The notes beneath the pieces were generated by a model, which had not been told where the DNA came from, ran no database searches, and saw only the letters and a list, made by a program, of their open reading frames with translations. The translations under genes were made by a program, and so were the position numbers. A stretch of DNA of 64,000 bases from assembly GCA_947561715.1 (NCBI GenBank), contig OX387198.1, positions 2,356,001 to 2,420,000 of the forward strand. Direction: 5' to 3'. How positions within the stretch are numbered: position 1 is the stretch's first letter; each line of letters opens with the position of its first letter. The DNA comes from Ascidia mentula (taxonomy: Eukaryota; Chordata; Ascidiacea; Phlebobranchia; Ascidiidae). Shown here piece by piece: positions 1 to 10,539 of the stretch.

Positions 1-135
1 CCCAGCGTATGTTGTAAGTTCGACGAAGGCGCGCAACTCCTTGTATCTGAAGACCAGACTTCCACGTTCGTCTCTAATATACACAACCAGATAGGTTTCT
101 TGACCGCGAGCAACGTAATAAGTGCGTACAGGCAT
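1..135 (-). other. Small open frame at window edge, copy 1 of 3
   Basis: A minus-strand frame starts with ATG at 135-133 and runs off the window. It encodes MPVRTYYVARGQETYLVVYI and continues open. The same frame occurs complete at 14811-14605 and 45288-45103. I recognise no family. It lies in duplicated DNA, so an open frame alone is weak evidence of a gene. Confidence 0.2.
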
Positions 136-1347
136 ATTAAAGCTTTGTTGTTACGCAGCGGTGTAAGAACCTGGAAAAATCAAAGTTTTACTTGTTGAAT
201 CTGGAAGGAATCACTCAAAGCTGGATATTGAGAGGTAAAAAGTTTCGTGCTCAGTGATTTTGAAAATTCCGTGACTTGCATAACTTATGGGAATAATTCT
301 GCATTATTCGACCTCCAGGAAAAGAATAAACAAACAATAGAAACAAGCCCTCGTAAACCACGTGACTTAAATAGCCAACCCCCTTACAATATTCTTGTAT
401 CCTAAACCGTTCGTAGAATTAGTGGCCAAAGCGAAACGTCTGACTGGCAATAATTTCCTTCAAATACCACAAACCTATTTCATTCTCTCATATTCGCGTC
501 ATTAATTTCGTCATCTTTAACACATGCACAGGGGGTGTTAAAATCATCCAACAACGAAGAACAAAGCGCTAGTTTGATTATGACGTCATTAAGGGTACTA
601 TTCAACTCAAACCATTCGCTTCGAAACGACTTCCTACAACATACAATAAAACTGAAACATCTTTTGCCTTCTTGTGCAGAACGTTATGTCAACGTACGCT
701 CAATCATTTTTACAATTAGCGATTCCTAAAGTTGCTTTGTTTCGTCTGCTCAAACAAAACACGTTCTTAAACTGCTATAGTTCTGTAGTAGCCTATCCTT
801 AACCGACACGCATAATATACTAAGCGACTCCGCCCTAATTCCCTTTTTCAGTTTGTATCGAATACGCGATGCGGCGAAATCCACCAGCAGCAAGTTTGCG
901 TCAAGCGTCGTAAGATACAGGACTGAAACGTTTTGGGGTTCTGGTTCAACATCAGGCCCCAATTACAACTCTATACTAGAATCTAACTATGAATTCAAAA
1001 CCTGTGCTGAAAGCAACCCCGTATCTAATTCCCTGCTACCATCCACATTCAAACAATCTACCAGTAGTGGCGCAGTTACAAATCACAAAGCATTTCAACA
1101 AGTGTTTCCCTATTGTTATTTTGTCAACTTGCGTTACAACCCGACGACCGCAACAATAAAATGTCTACTGTCTGATGCAGAACGTTACAACACCTCGCTT
1201 GTATATTAACAATAAATATCCTGGTGATAACAACTTAATTAAGTTATTTCATCTACACTCACAACACGCCGTTGGATAGTTTTGGTTCACATCGAAAGCA
1301 GGCAGGTATATATACACCGGCCACAGCACCGGAGGCTGCCTTCTTTA

Positions 1348-1550
1348 GTAGTTTTCGTCCAACACAAGATACAGAGCGCTAAGCGTCAAGTGCGCGACTT
1401 CGTGTCGCAAATATCAGATTCGCATGAACCTCACGACAAAGAGGCCAAACTTTCGTCTCCTAATTTTTTTGAATTTATTGATGTGATACCAGAGACTTTG
1501 AAGGACTTTGCTGCATTATGTATAAATATATGCAAAAAACAGGTGTTATG
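1348..1550 (+). other. Exon-like open frame shared by two duplicated copies
   Basis: The frame reads about SLVVFVQHKIQSAKRQVRDF and continues to INICKKQ, ending at AAACAG followed by GTGTTATG, which could be a splice donor. The copy at about 46494-46690 stays open, and the only length difference in this stretch is 6 nt, so the frame is kept. No domain is recognised. The duplicates are young, so this is only a candidate. Confidence 0.2.
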
Positions 1551-1917
1551 CTGGACATTAAGCACACACGACCCAGGCACGTTTCGAATGAGGTTAAATA
1601 ATGCCAGAGACACTAGCATACGCATGGCGTTTGACGCGTTGTTTCATGGTTAGTGTAATTCGGCGACCAAGTCTACCGACGTTGAGTAAACAAACTGATC
1701 ACGTTTGTTTACTCATCACGTTTGTAGATGGGTTTTACCCGCTCAGTGTAAATTGGCCACTCATGGAAGTTCAATTTGTCAAAAGTGAACGGAAAAACTT
1801 TCCAGGTCAAGTCCTTATTCAAGTATTTCCAAAATTTCATGTGTAGTAAAAAATAACATTGGACAGGTGTAGATTGCTGCAACTTCTTTACCAAGACTTT
1901 TACTTTTCTCCGTAAAT

Positions 1918-2153
1918 CAGTGATTCCCAACCTTTTTGTGGTTGCGTGCCACTTGGAGGTAAACAACTTCGACGACGCGTATCACCTAATTGAGAAAGTA
2001 ACCTAGGGGATGACGTAAGAAACATTAAGTGATCCCTTACGTTTTTTTTTAAATTCAAACTATATCCGCTAAATACGGAAAGGTTGTCGCGTACCACCTG
2101 GAATGCCGTCGCATACCACTAGTAGTGCGCGTACCACCGGTTGGGAAACACTG
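1918..2153. mobile_element. hAT-type MITE (family A), 236 bp
   Basis: The element begins CAGTGATTCCCAACC and ends GGTTGGGAAACACTG, which are imperfect terminal inverted repeats of hAT style. It is flanked by CCGTAAAT on the left (1910-1917) and CCATAAAT on the right (2154-2161), an 8-bp target duplication with one mismatch. It has no coding capacity. The same insertion is at 47222-47456 in the duplicate block, so it predates the duplication. Related copies lie at 4909-5069 and 50306-50952. Confidence 0.8.
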
Positions 2154-4908
2154 CCATAAATCAAACCATTCCAAACCATATTCCTTGAGCTAATGCATTG
2201 CCGACTGTTACATCTCCAGACTATCACTGCACCTCCTTGACTGCGACGCAACAATGGTCACTGTGCGTAATAATCCATTTGTAAAATCATTGTTGTGGTT
2301 GTTGCTAAGTTCTGTTCATTTTCGTTCGCAACGTGAGAGTATGAGGTGCTCATTGTGACTGAATGAAGTTGTTGTATTTACACCTTAATGCAAAAAGGCA
2401 TTTGATAAATTGTGAAAATAAAGAACTAATTCACAAAAGTAAACAACATTGTGGTTGTTGTGACCTTGATATACCGTGGTTACGAATTGTTGAATAGGGC
2501 GGGACGGTTTGTTTTGACGAAATATATCCGTTACTATAGCCTAGCCCTTGTAGGCCTGGCGTATAAGAGTCTACACTTACGTATATAACTTAATGTGACA
2601 TATATGGGTAATTGTTTTTTGAAGGCCACGAAAATAATGCTATCTGTAACGTTTGTGGGTACATAGATTTGGGCGATTCTGTTGTTTTGTGCCACGAATT
2701 TTTCGCAAGACTTGTACAATCCAGCAGCAAGAAGTAAACTCCAATGCCGCAAGTTTAATTGCCGAGTAACACTTAACGTTCGACGCGGCGTACCGTGTGG
2801 TGATAGCAGGAAGAAATACAAAAAGACACGACCTTTGCTTCAGCTTCTATTGTTGTAAGCGGGGCGTGACGAAGCAACGGGCGAAGAACGCTGTCTGACC
2901 TGACATCATTTATATGTGTTTGTATTTGACTGCACGCAGTGCTGATGCCATTTTTTTTCTTGACAACACAATACAATATTGTTACGTAAGTCACTGATAA
3001 AAAAAAGAATCACATTGATGGGCAAAATTTTGTTGACAGCGATATGTTGCCGGAATGAAAAGATGATGTTGACTCAAATCGTTTTTATTTTGCATGAAAC
3101 TTTAATGAAGTTACAAAAAGTTTCGGCATCAAAAATGTTGGTCTTTTGTACAAAATTAGAAAACTACCGGTAAGGAATGTATTCTCCACGTCGAGTGAAC
3201 AATTGCCACGCCATCACGTGTAAAACAGTTTCCCAAGAAAGGCCCTGCGAGCGACGTCATTCCCGTTGGTTGGTTTGTGTGGCGTCAGAAGTCAACCTTG
3301 TGTAGAAGAAAACATGTCGCCAGACGTTCGATTGCGAAATTCAAGGCACAACAACAAAACACTGGAAGGTAACAACAACAAAAAATGGCGAAAATATTCC
3401 GGACTTTTCCATTATGTACATTGATCTGTTCCTAATAGTATAATGTGACAAATATCTAATGGTGACCATGCCAACCAAGCAAAGACCTCCTCTTTTTCGT
3501 GACATTCTTGTGTTTACCGTTTAGCTGTTTTACCTTAGGTTTCCTATCGGCTTAACACAAACATTTGCCTGACGTCAACCAAAGCTCGTGAGGTTTTAGG
3601 ATGGAGACTTGGAGAGTTTCAGTTCCTTTGTGTAGTAAACATATAGAGTGTGTTCAATATATCATTTGATTTGATACAGTTTTGTTTGCTATTACCGTCC
3701 ATTTGTGCTTTTTATATTTTATAAAAATAGGCTACAGTATTTCAAATAACAAATTTTTTGTTTAGGCCAAGTTGTTTATAATGGAGCTTGCTAAGGTATT
3801 GATACCAATGGTTCGCCGTGAGCCATGCTTGTATGATTCTAAACACAAAGATTACAAAGATAAGGAATTCAAAGAAAATGTATGGCTACGAATTAGTCAA
3901 AAAACGCATCAACCAGGTTAATTCTTTTGTTACATTGGCTACTGCTTTTGTGTTCCCAACAATTATGCAAGATGTTAATTTTTTAAAAAATATTCAGTGG
4001 ATGACTGCAAGGAAAGGTGGAAAAGTCTGCGTGATCGATTTTAAAAGTAAAAAAAGCTATGGATAGAAATAAAAAAAGTGCTAAAGGTAAAACAAGAGTT
4101 TGGAAGTACTACACAGATCTACAGTTCTTACAGGGTCATTTACGACTACCAATGTAAGCTATTTAAAATTCTATTGTGTTTTGTGAGTGTATAAAATTAT
4201 GTCTGTTTACAGTATTGTTGATAACCCTGATTCAGACACAACTGGATTTCCTGAAAATGGTATGTTATATCATGTGTTCAGTGACCAGATTTCGATATTT
4301 TTGCTGTGCGACGCACACGATAATTTTTCTCTCCATGTTCAATCACAATTACAAATCAACACCCTGTGCATAATATCAAAGATAATTTAATTACTTTTGA
4401 AATGTTTTGTAGAATCTCATGGAAATGAAATGGAAGAGGCAGATATTTCGTGTACATCAACTACTACAAACTCCTCACCGCTTTGTAAGAAACGAAAACT
4501 GTCAACCTCAGAGTCGCAGGTAAAAAAATTTTGCTTTATTTCATGTATGTATGTTTTTATTAAACTATTTGCCCTTTCACTAGGAAAACTTTGATCACAA
4601 CAATACACATTCAAAGGAATCAAAAACTCAGTCACAATCTCATTATAACTTTTCAAACTTTGGCAATTTTGTGGCAGATACACTTCAATCTATGCCTCTT
4701 AATTCTGCCTATAAAGCAATGGCCACAATATTACAGTGTTTAGGTGCTCATTGTATGAATACTGATGAAGTTTCAGGTATGTAAGATTGTTTTTTTTTAA
4801 TATTGATAAAGAAGCACTTTGTATAAATTTCTCTGTATAAGAGTGTTTTGTAAATGTGTAACATAATACACTTTTTGGTACAATGTTATTAACAGCTTCA
4901 GTTAGTTT

Positions 4909-5069
4909 AGTGTTTCCCAACCGGTAGTACCACTAGTGATACGCAAAAGCATTCCAGGTCGTATGCGAGCGCCTTTCCGTAATTTGCAGATTTAGTTCCA
5001 ATTTAAAAAATCGCAAGTGATCTAAAAATGTTTGTTACTTCATCCCCTAGGTTATTTTGTAATTTTGAC
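4909..5069. mobile_element. Fragment of hAT-type MITE family A
   Basis: It begins TAGTGTTTCCCAACCGG and matches the gene 4 intron element at 50306-50952, but lacks the right end and the nested insertion. It stops at TTTGTAATTTTGAC, where it is joined directly to a fragment of a second MITE (5070-5479). In gene 4 both elements are still nearly full length, so a deletion fused them here. Confidence 0.7.
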
Positions 5070-5479
5070 AAAGCCAAACTTAAACGTTCAAGAAAAACAT
5101 TAAAACATTAAACGTTTTTCTTGAGAGTTAAATTCGGCCCAAAAAAACGAACTTTATACGTTCATGAAAATGTTATGAGATACCAACAATAGCATGTGAC
5201 ATGTATTAATAATTTCCAATACTTTGAAAGATGATAATATTTTGGGCGCAAATCTTTTCTTTTCCGTGTAATTGTGTATCACACAAATTTACAGTCTTAG
5301 CATGTACGCTCGCTAACAACATAACCTTAAAGAAATAGAAGCGATGGTGTTCAATGAAGTATTATTGTATTACCCATGCCCGGTACAGGATCGTTAATAT
5401 AACTTAAAAACTACCACAAAAACTCCTGAATATTTGGTTTCGGCCAGAACCGAACTTAGGACGATTCTGTACATCACTA
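5070..5479. mobile_element. 5'-truncated hAT-type MITE (family B)
   Basis: This matches the element at 50968-51403 in the equivalent intron of gene 4. The right terminus TGTACATCACTA is kept, and the left terminus was lost in the deletion that fused it to the preceding MITE. Confidence 0.65.
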
Positions 5480-6899
5480 GTGTAGAATGTCAGATTATGG
5501 GAATTTTTAATATTCTAATGCGTTTTTTTTGTTTAAGGAAACACAACATCCGCTGAGGTTAACACGGATGATGCAAAAGAAAAACATGCAGCCACCAGAC
5601 ACAATCAGCAACATTATGAAGGTACAAACAACATAAACACATATTTTCGTGACTAGTGTATGAAGATACTGATATATAAAGTTACAAAAATACTGTGCAA
5701 CCCACAATAGCTTCAACATCCACCTAAGACAACACAGAAATCATGTATTTTCTTTTAAATGGTAAGGTAGGACTGCTTGCAGCAAAGTCTTAAGTTTGGC
5801 GATTTAAAAAAAAATAAGCATGTTTAGTATAAAATAAGCTCTTTCTTATTTTTGTAAGACTTACTCACAAAACTAAACAAGTGTTTTTGATGATGGTAAA
5901 TAAATGTGGTCGTCTGGCAATTTGTTTATATTAATGTAACTTGCCTAGGATCTTAAGTTCACAGTTCACTGAGATCTAGATAATTGTCATTTCTTATTTA
6001 GACTTTAAAGCTACTTTTGCAAAGCTTGGTTGTAACATAGATATACATTAATTTATAGGGCTCAGAAAATAATTTGCTTTGCCAAAAAAATTCGGACGCT
6101 GTATAGGTTTTTTCATTATATTTTTTGATCTTGTAATGTTTAGATTATTTGAATAATGGTGAAAGCATTCAACGTCCTTGGAATGACCTAGAATAATAGT
6201 TATGCAAGCGTTTCTTTTCTTATCATAATCAATATAATAATTGTTGTTTAGTGTTAGTTTGCCTCTAAATATTTGTTTGTTGTATACTTTTGCCTCTAAA
6301 TATTTGCTTTTCAAATGTAGACACTGCTTTGAACACTGGTAAACCTGAAAGTTACCAGAATTTTGTCAGCAATGCTACAGAAAACTTCATGCCAGCAAAT
6401 CAATCTTCAGTTAATGCTAATGTTTTACCACCACAAACAGGTATTTCACATTGCTACATTTCTATATGTACAGAAAGGACATTTTGTATCATAAGCCAAA
6501 TTGAACAACGTTAAACCTTACAGTTGGTTAACATTGAAAATCATGCCAGCATAAACAAGACATGCAAACCGGCTCATTTCGATCTGTGCTTGTTTTTTTT
6601 TGGTTTTGTGTTCACACACACAGATAATATTCCAAAAAAGGAAATTAGCTGATAAGTTTGTCTGCAAATACAGCTATGTAATTTTTCTAAAGTGTTTTAT
6701 CCATCTCGATTTCAAATTTGAGTTGTTTTTTTATTGATGTTTAATGCAGGTTTTACTTCAGTGGGCGGAAATTTAAATCTCTTGACTGGAAACGATGCCT
6801 TTACTGCAAACAACTTAACACAGCAACCACAACTTATGCAATTTCTTCCATCAACAACAGGTATTTTAAAAAATCTTGGAAATTTGGCTAGGTGGTAGA

Positions 6900-7640
6900 A
6901 GAAGAAATGAACAATTAAGGCTCAATTTTTGCCTTTGTCGCCATTCTAAGTTTTCGACACAGGCGGCGGGAAACAATGTTGGGTTACCGATATTCAGTAA
7001 CATGAACAGACCAATGCCATTGTCTTTAAGACCATAAATTGAATTACTTCAATAACTCAATTATCAGTCATGCCAATCTTGCAGCATTCACATCGATCTT
7101 ACTAGTTTTTTTTTTTCAATGATTGGCATATAGATGCTGGTGGCAAAGTGGTTCAAAAAAATTGGTGCCAGTAGAAGTTATTTAATTGCAAACTGCAAAT
7201 AATTATTTGGGGAGAAATTTGTATTTTGAGTAACTATTAAACAACAGTATTTAACTGAATAGTTATATAGTGTTGAAAACTTAATGCGGTCATTGTTTGC
7301 TATGCTGGGATCCTCATCCAAATTAATTTTGTCTCTTTAGATGGCTAAATAAATGCAACCGCAAATAAATTTTTGAACAAAATCCATGTAAACACCAGCC
7401 AACACTTGCTTTAACGTTCAGTGAATAAGCGCGTTATGTTGAAAACTAACCATTTACCGAACACGTGGCATGGTTGCCAAACATGTTGCTTTGTTTCGAA
7501 ACAAAGACCGTTTTTTGTTCAATTGGACCTATTTATAGAGACATATCAGCCTACAACATGCAGGTTATTCTTTTGTTTTGTCGCTATTTCGACATGAATT
7601 TTAAACTTATGTAAGTACAAGAATCCTATAATGGAAATAA
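6900..7640. repeat. Intronic dispersed repeat, gene 1 copy
   Basis: The intron holds sequence shared with genes 2 (about 20610-21340) and 4 (about 52820-53540). Parts also resemble the intergenic block at 13600-14000, 42345-42830 and 62900-63340: a stretch around GTTCGACAC.GGCGG and, later, ACCATT..CCGAACA. It looks like an older dispersed repeat present in both introns and intergenic DNA. I could not define its ends. Confidence 0.4.
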
Positions 7641-8589
7641 GCCTGGTCGTTCTCACGCCCTGAACAGTAAAGAAAAAAATCTGCATTATTCAAAGCCTTA
7701 ACTTTCAAGTTCCTTATCGCCAATTTAAACCACATGCTAGATATGTATATTTTTGTGAGCCTCATCAGAGCACTTAATCTACAAGTTAATTTTTGGCAAA
7801 AGCTTAAATTATAGAAACTACTTCTATCCACATGTCATTGTATACATATTTGAAGAGTTATAAATTTCTTTTTTGTGTAGATTCTACTTTCTGTAATGGT
7901 GGAAGTTCTTATAATACTGTCACCAGTGTCCCACCCAGAAATGGTTCTTTGATTACCGCTAACCCAACACAACAACATCGGAATACTGTGCAACATCGGA
8001 ATACTGTGCAAACTTTACAAACAGGTATTAACTTGAAATTATTAAGCTTAAAAGCCAAAAGTCACACAGAAATGCAAGGAAGAAATTTTCTCCAAAATGG
8101 TAGGGAATTCATTGCAACTTTGTGACACGAAAAAAATGTTAATTCATTTGTGCAACACCTTTTTCTCATGTCTCTTTTTTCGTGTCATGCAATGAGGCCA
8201 TCAGTCCATCCTAGCAAATTTAATAATATCAAAAACTATGCGAAGAGTATTGACATAGAAAGATGTTTTTATTCCCTGTTCACGATCTTTTTTGTATTGA
8301 TATGATGTAACATTTATATTGTTTCCAAATACAGAATTCAGTGCAAACCATGTTGAAATTGCCAATAACCCAACAAGCTTTAGTGAATACAAAACAAGCA
8401 GTGATATTTCTACGAAGCAGTCGGATGCTGCAATGGTGTTGATGCAACTTTCCGGTAAGTTTTCTTGCAAAAAAACACTGATTATTAAATGTGACAAAAT
8501 TTAACGTTCTTTTGTTTCTTTGTTTTTTTTTTGCACATGAATCTTTATGTGACCCTACCTAGGCCTAAATCTTTCCATTTTTTTTGAAA

Positions 8590-8900
8590 ATCTGTAAAGT
8601 CTTGTACTGTATTTACTTGATTGTAAACTACAACTTGTAAAGTTTTTTAACCTACTGTTTCTGCGGCGTTCAATCGAGGGCAGCTTATATTGGAGGGTGG
8701 CTGTGGCTCTGAGTTTCAATGAAATTCATGTTTAACTTGCTCTGCCTTACCAGTATGTTTTATCAAACACAGTTATCAGCGTACCCGACAATTTCAATGG
8801 ACAGATTTGTTGACAATTATTGTTGTAGGGCACCTAAGGTTGCCTATGACATTTACATGTGGCTTAAATTCGAAGGCGGCTTATATTAACTTTTTAACAC
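8590..8900. repeat. Intronic repeat with GGCAGCTTATATT-type ends, gene 1 copy
   Basis: The segment begins near CTGTATTTACTTGATTGTAA and closes near GGCGGCTTATATTAAC. Inside it, GGCAGCTTATATT recurs in slightly changed form. Orthologous copies are at about 22385-22690 (gene 2) and 54575-54890 (gene 4), but not in gene 3. It is probably an old non-coding DNA transposon. Termini and target duplication were not resolved. Confidence 0.35.
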
Positions 8901-10533
8901 CGTCACAATCCAATAAATAAGGTTATACATTCTCAAGTTTATTTGGACTAGTTTTTTCACAAAATCACCTTGCTTAACACTAACATGACAAAAGTATGAA
9001 AATATATTTTTATAAAACCTATTCAAGGTATTGAAGAGCCTGCAACTACTCCCTATAGCCCAAGGTTCACTGAACTATTAAATAGTCAACAAGTATATAC
9101 TGGGAATATTATCCAGAGAGCAATACAACAAACAGGTAATTTCATTGTTTATTACAAGCCCATTGATTTACATAACACATATGCAAAGTTATATTTTTTA
9201 AAGTTACAAAACATCACCAAGGGTGTAGCTTAGATTTACTTTTGTTTAATCACTTTCAAGGCACTGAACAGCATCCAACCACCCCTTATGATGTAACCCA
9301 TAATCAGTTTTCAAGTGATGAACAGATAAATGCAGGGAAAGTTATGCAGGAACAGCAGCAAACAGGTAATAAAAACAATATGAAAAAGACTGTGTCTGTT
9401 GTTGGTAACCCCTAGGAACAGACTGCTATCACCCCCGTTTTGAAAACTACTAGTATTGAAACATGAATAAGTTGTTATGTAAGAGAAATGTAGGAATACC
9501 ATTCAACAGAAATGCAAGCAATGTAAAATGCTTCAAAGAAATCTGTTGATTATACAGTGGATACAACATTTTATAATTAAATACCACTGTATCGGGAAAG
9601 TTCGGGAAAAATGAACATTTAGGACTTTCAAATATCACATATATCGTGACAAAAACATACATAGGTTTTACAGAAGATTTGTTGTTTTATGACATTACAA
9701 ATAACGGCATTGACGTGTATATTCTGTAATTTTTAACTAAACCAAATCAAATAAATTGTAAAACATTAAAAGTACGAAATCCTAAATTTATTTTTCCAAT
9801 ATGTCCCCTTTTAAAAAAAAATACACGTTTACCACTCTTTAGCGCCACCAAAAAAATTCCCCCGACAAAAGTGACACACGTTCGGGGTTTGAATCTGACA
9901 CGCGAACATTTGATGAAAACATCGGATTTGAATCAAGAACTTGAAAACAAACAAATAATTAGTGGTCATGTGATCCCACTGATGGAAACGATGAGACTCA
10001 AAATACAAAATATTAAAAACGTGGAAGAAGATATTAAATGCGAGAATCAAGTGTGGTGTTTGCACAACATTGAATTGAGTCAAGATGCAATCGGAGATTA
10101 TTCGTCCGAGGAATCAACAACTAAACTTGGACTTAAAATGATGAGGAAACAGTTTGGTGAAAACTCAGCAAAGCATGAAGTGTTCGCATATTTGTTACAC
10201 AACCTTGGTCATGTTTGCATGGAAACAAATCGACTGAATGAAAGCGTGGATTTTTATCAAAAATCAATCCAAGCTTTCAGAATGGCAACAGACATAACTG
10301 AAAGGGAAAGGGAGGAGTGGATTGAAATAAGTGAAAACAATTTAAGTGTTGTTGAATCAAAACTTGCACAAAGAAAATAATTGTGACATCACAAACACAA
10401 AATGTATGCTTTTGTAAAATATGTTTGAATTATGCATTGTTTAGGTAATTTACATGAAAATGGAAGTTAGCTACCATGCACTTAATGAATTTTGTGATTA
10501 TTATTTTCATGTCGCCAGTGATTTGTAGCTGAT

Positions 10534-10539
10534 AATAAA
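10534..10539 (+). promoter_or_regulatory. Poly(A) signal AATAAA, gene 1
   Basis: AATAAA lies about 155 bp after the stop codon and is conserved in the same context (GCTGATAATAAAG) after genes 2, 3 and 4. Confidence 0.65.

Larger units (their letters stand above)
1..3780. repeat. Segmental duplication: upstream block, copy 1
   Basis: This stretch upstream of gene 1 is nearly identical to 45154-49095 upstream of gene 4. Position 1 matches 45154 and also 14656, where only about 360 bp of similarity remains. I see no convincing protein gene in it. It contains a hAT-type MITE (1918-2153), a weak exon-like frame (about 1348-1550) and the 5' flank of gene 1. The open frames around 535-729 and 853-1209 are disrupted by length changes in the second copy, so I do not call them. 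Confidence 0.85.
3781..10380 (+). pseudogene. Gene 1: decayed MADF-BESS-linker-TPR family member
   Basis: Exon matches to the intact paralogues are 3781-3916, 3998-4153, 4213-4259, 4413-4519, 4584-4776, 5538-5621, 6321-6440, 6750-6860, 7881-8024, 8335-8454, 9028-9135, 9261-9365 and about 9890-10380. Compared with gene 4, MADF exon 2 (3998-4153) is one base shorter after CGATTTT, which shifts the frame to a stop. An exon near 6140 is cut short by a deletion also present in gene 4. The last exon has lost its 5' part: a deletion near 9867-9890 joins intron sequence to mid-domain, removing the acceptor and roughly the first 90 codons. The remaining 3' part is open to the stop at 10380. The exon at 7881-8024 carries an extra in-frame 18-nt tandem repeat. 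A shorter transcript of the middle exons cannot be excluded, but a full MADF-TPR protein is not encoded. Confidence 0.8.

Noticed and set aside
853-1209. A 118-codon + frame in the upstream block
   Set aside because: The duplicate at about 46.0 kb has length differences that break the frame, so there is no coding constraint.
5538-9365. Regularly spaced short repeats resembling a CRISPR array
   Set aside because: They are eukaryotic exons of one gene with splice sites and coherent phases; spacing and sequence do not fit CRISPR.
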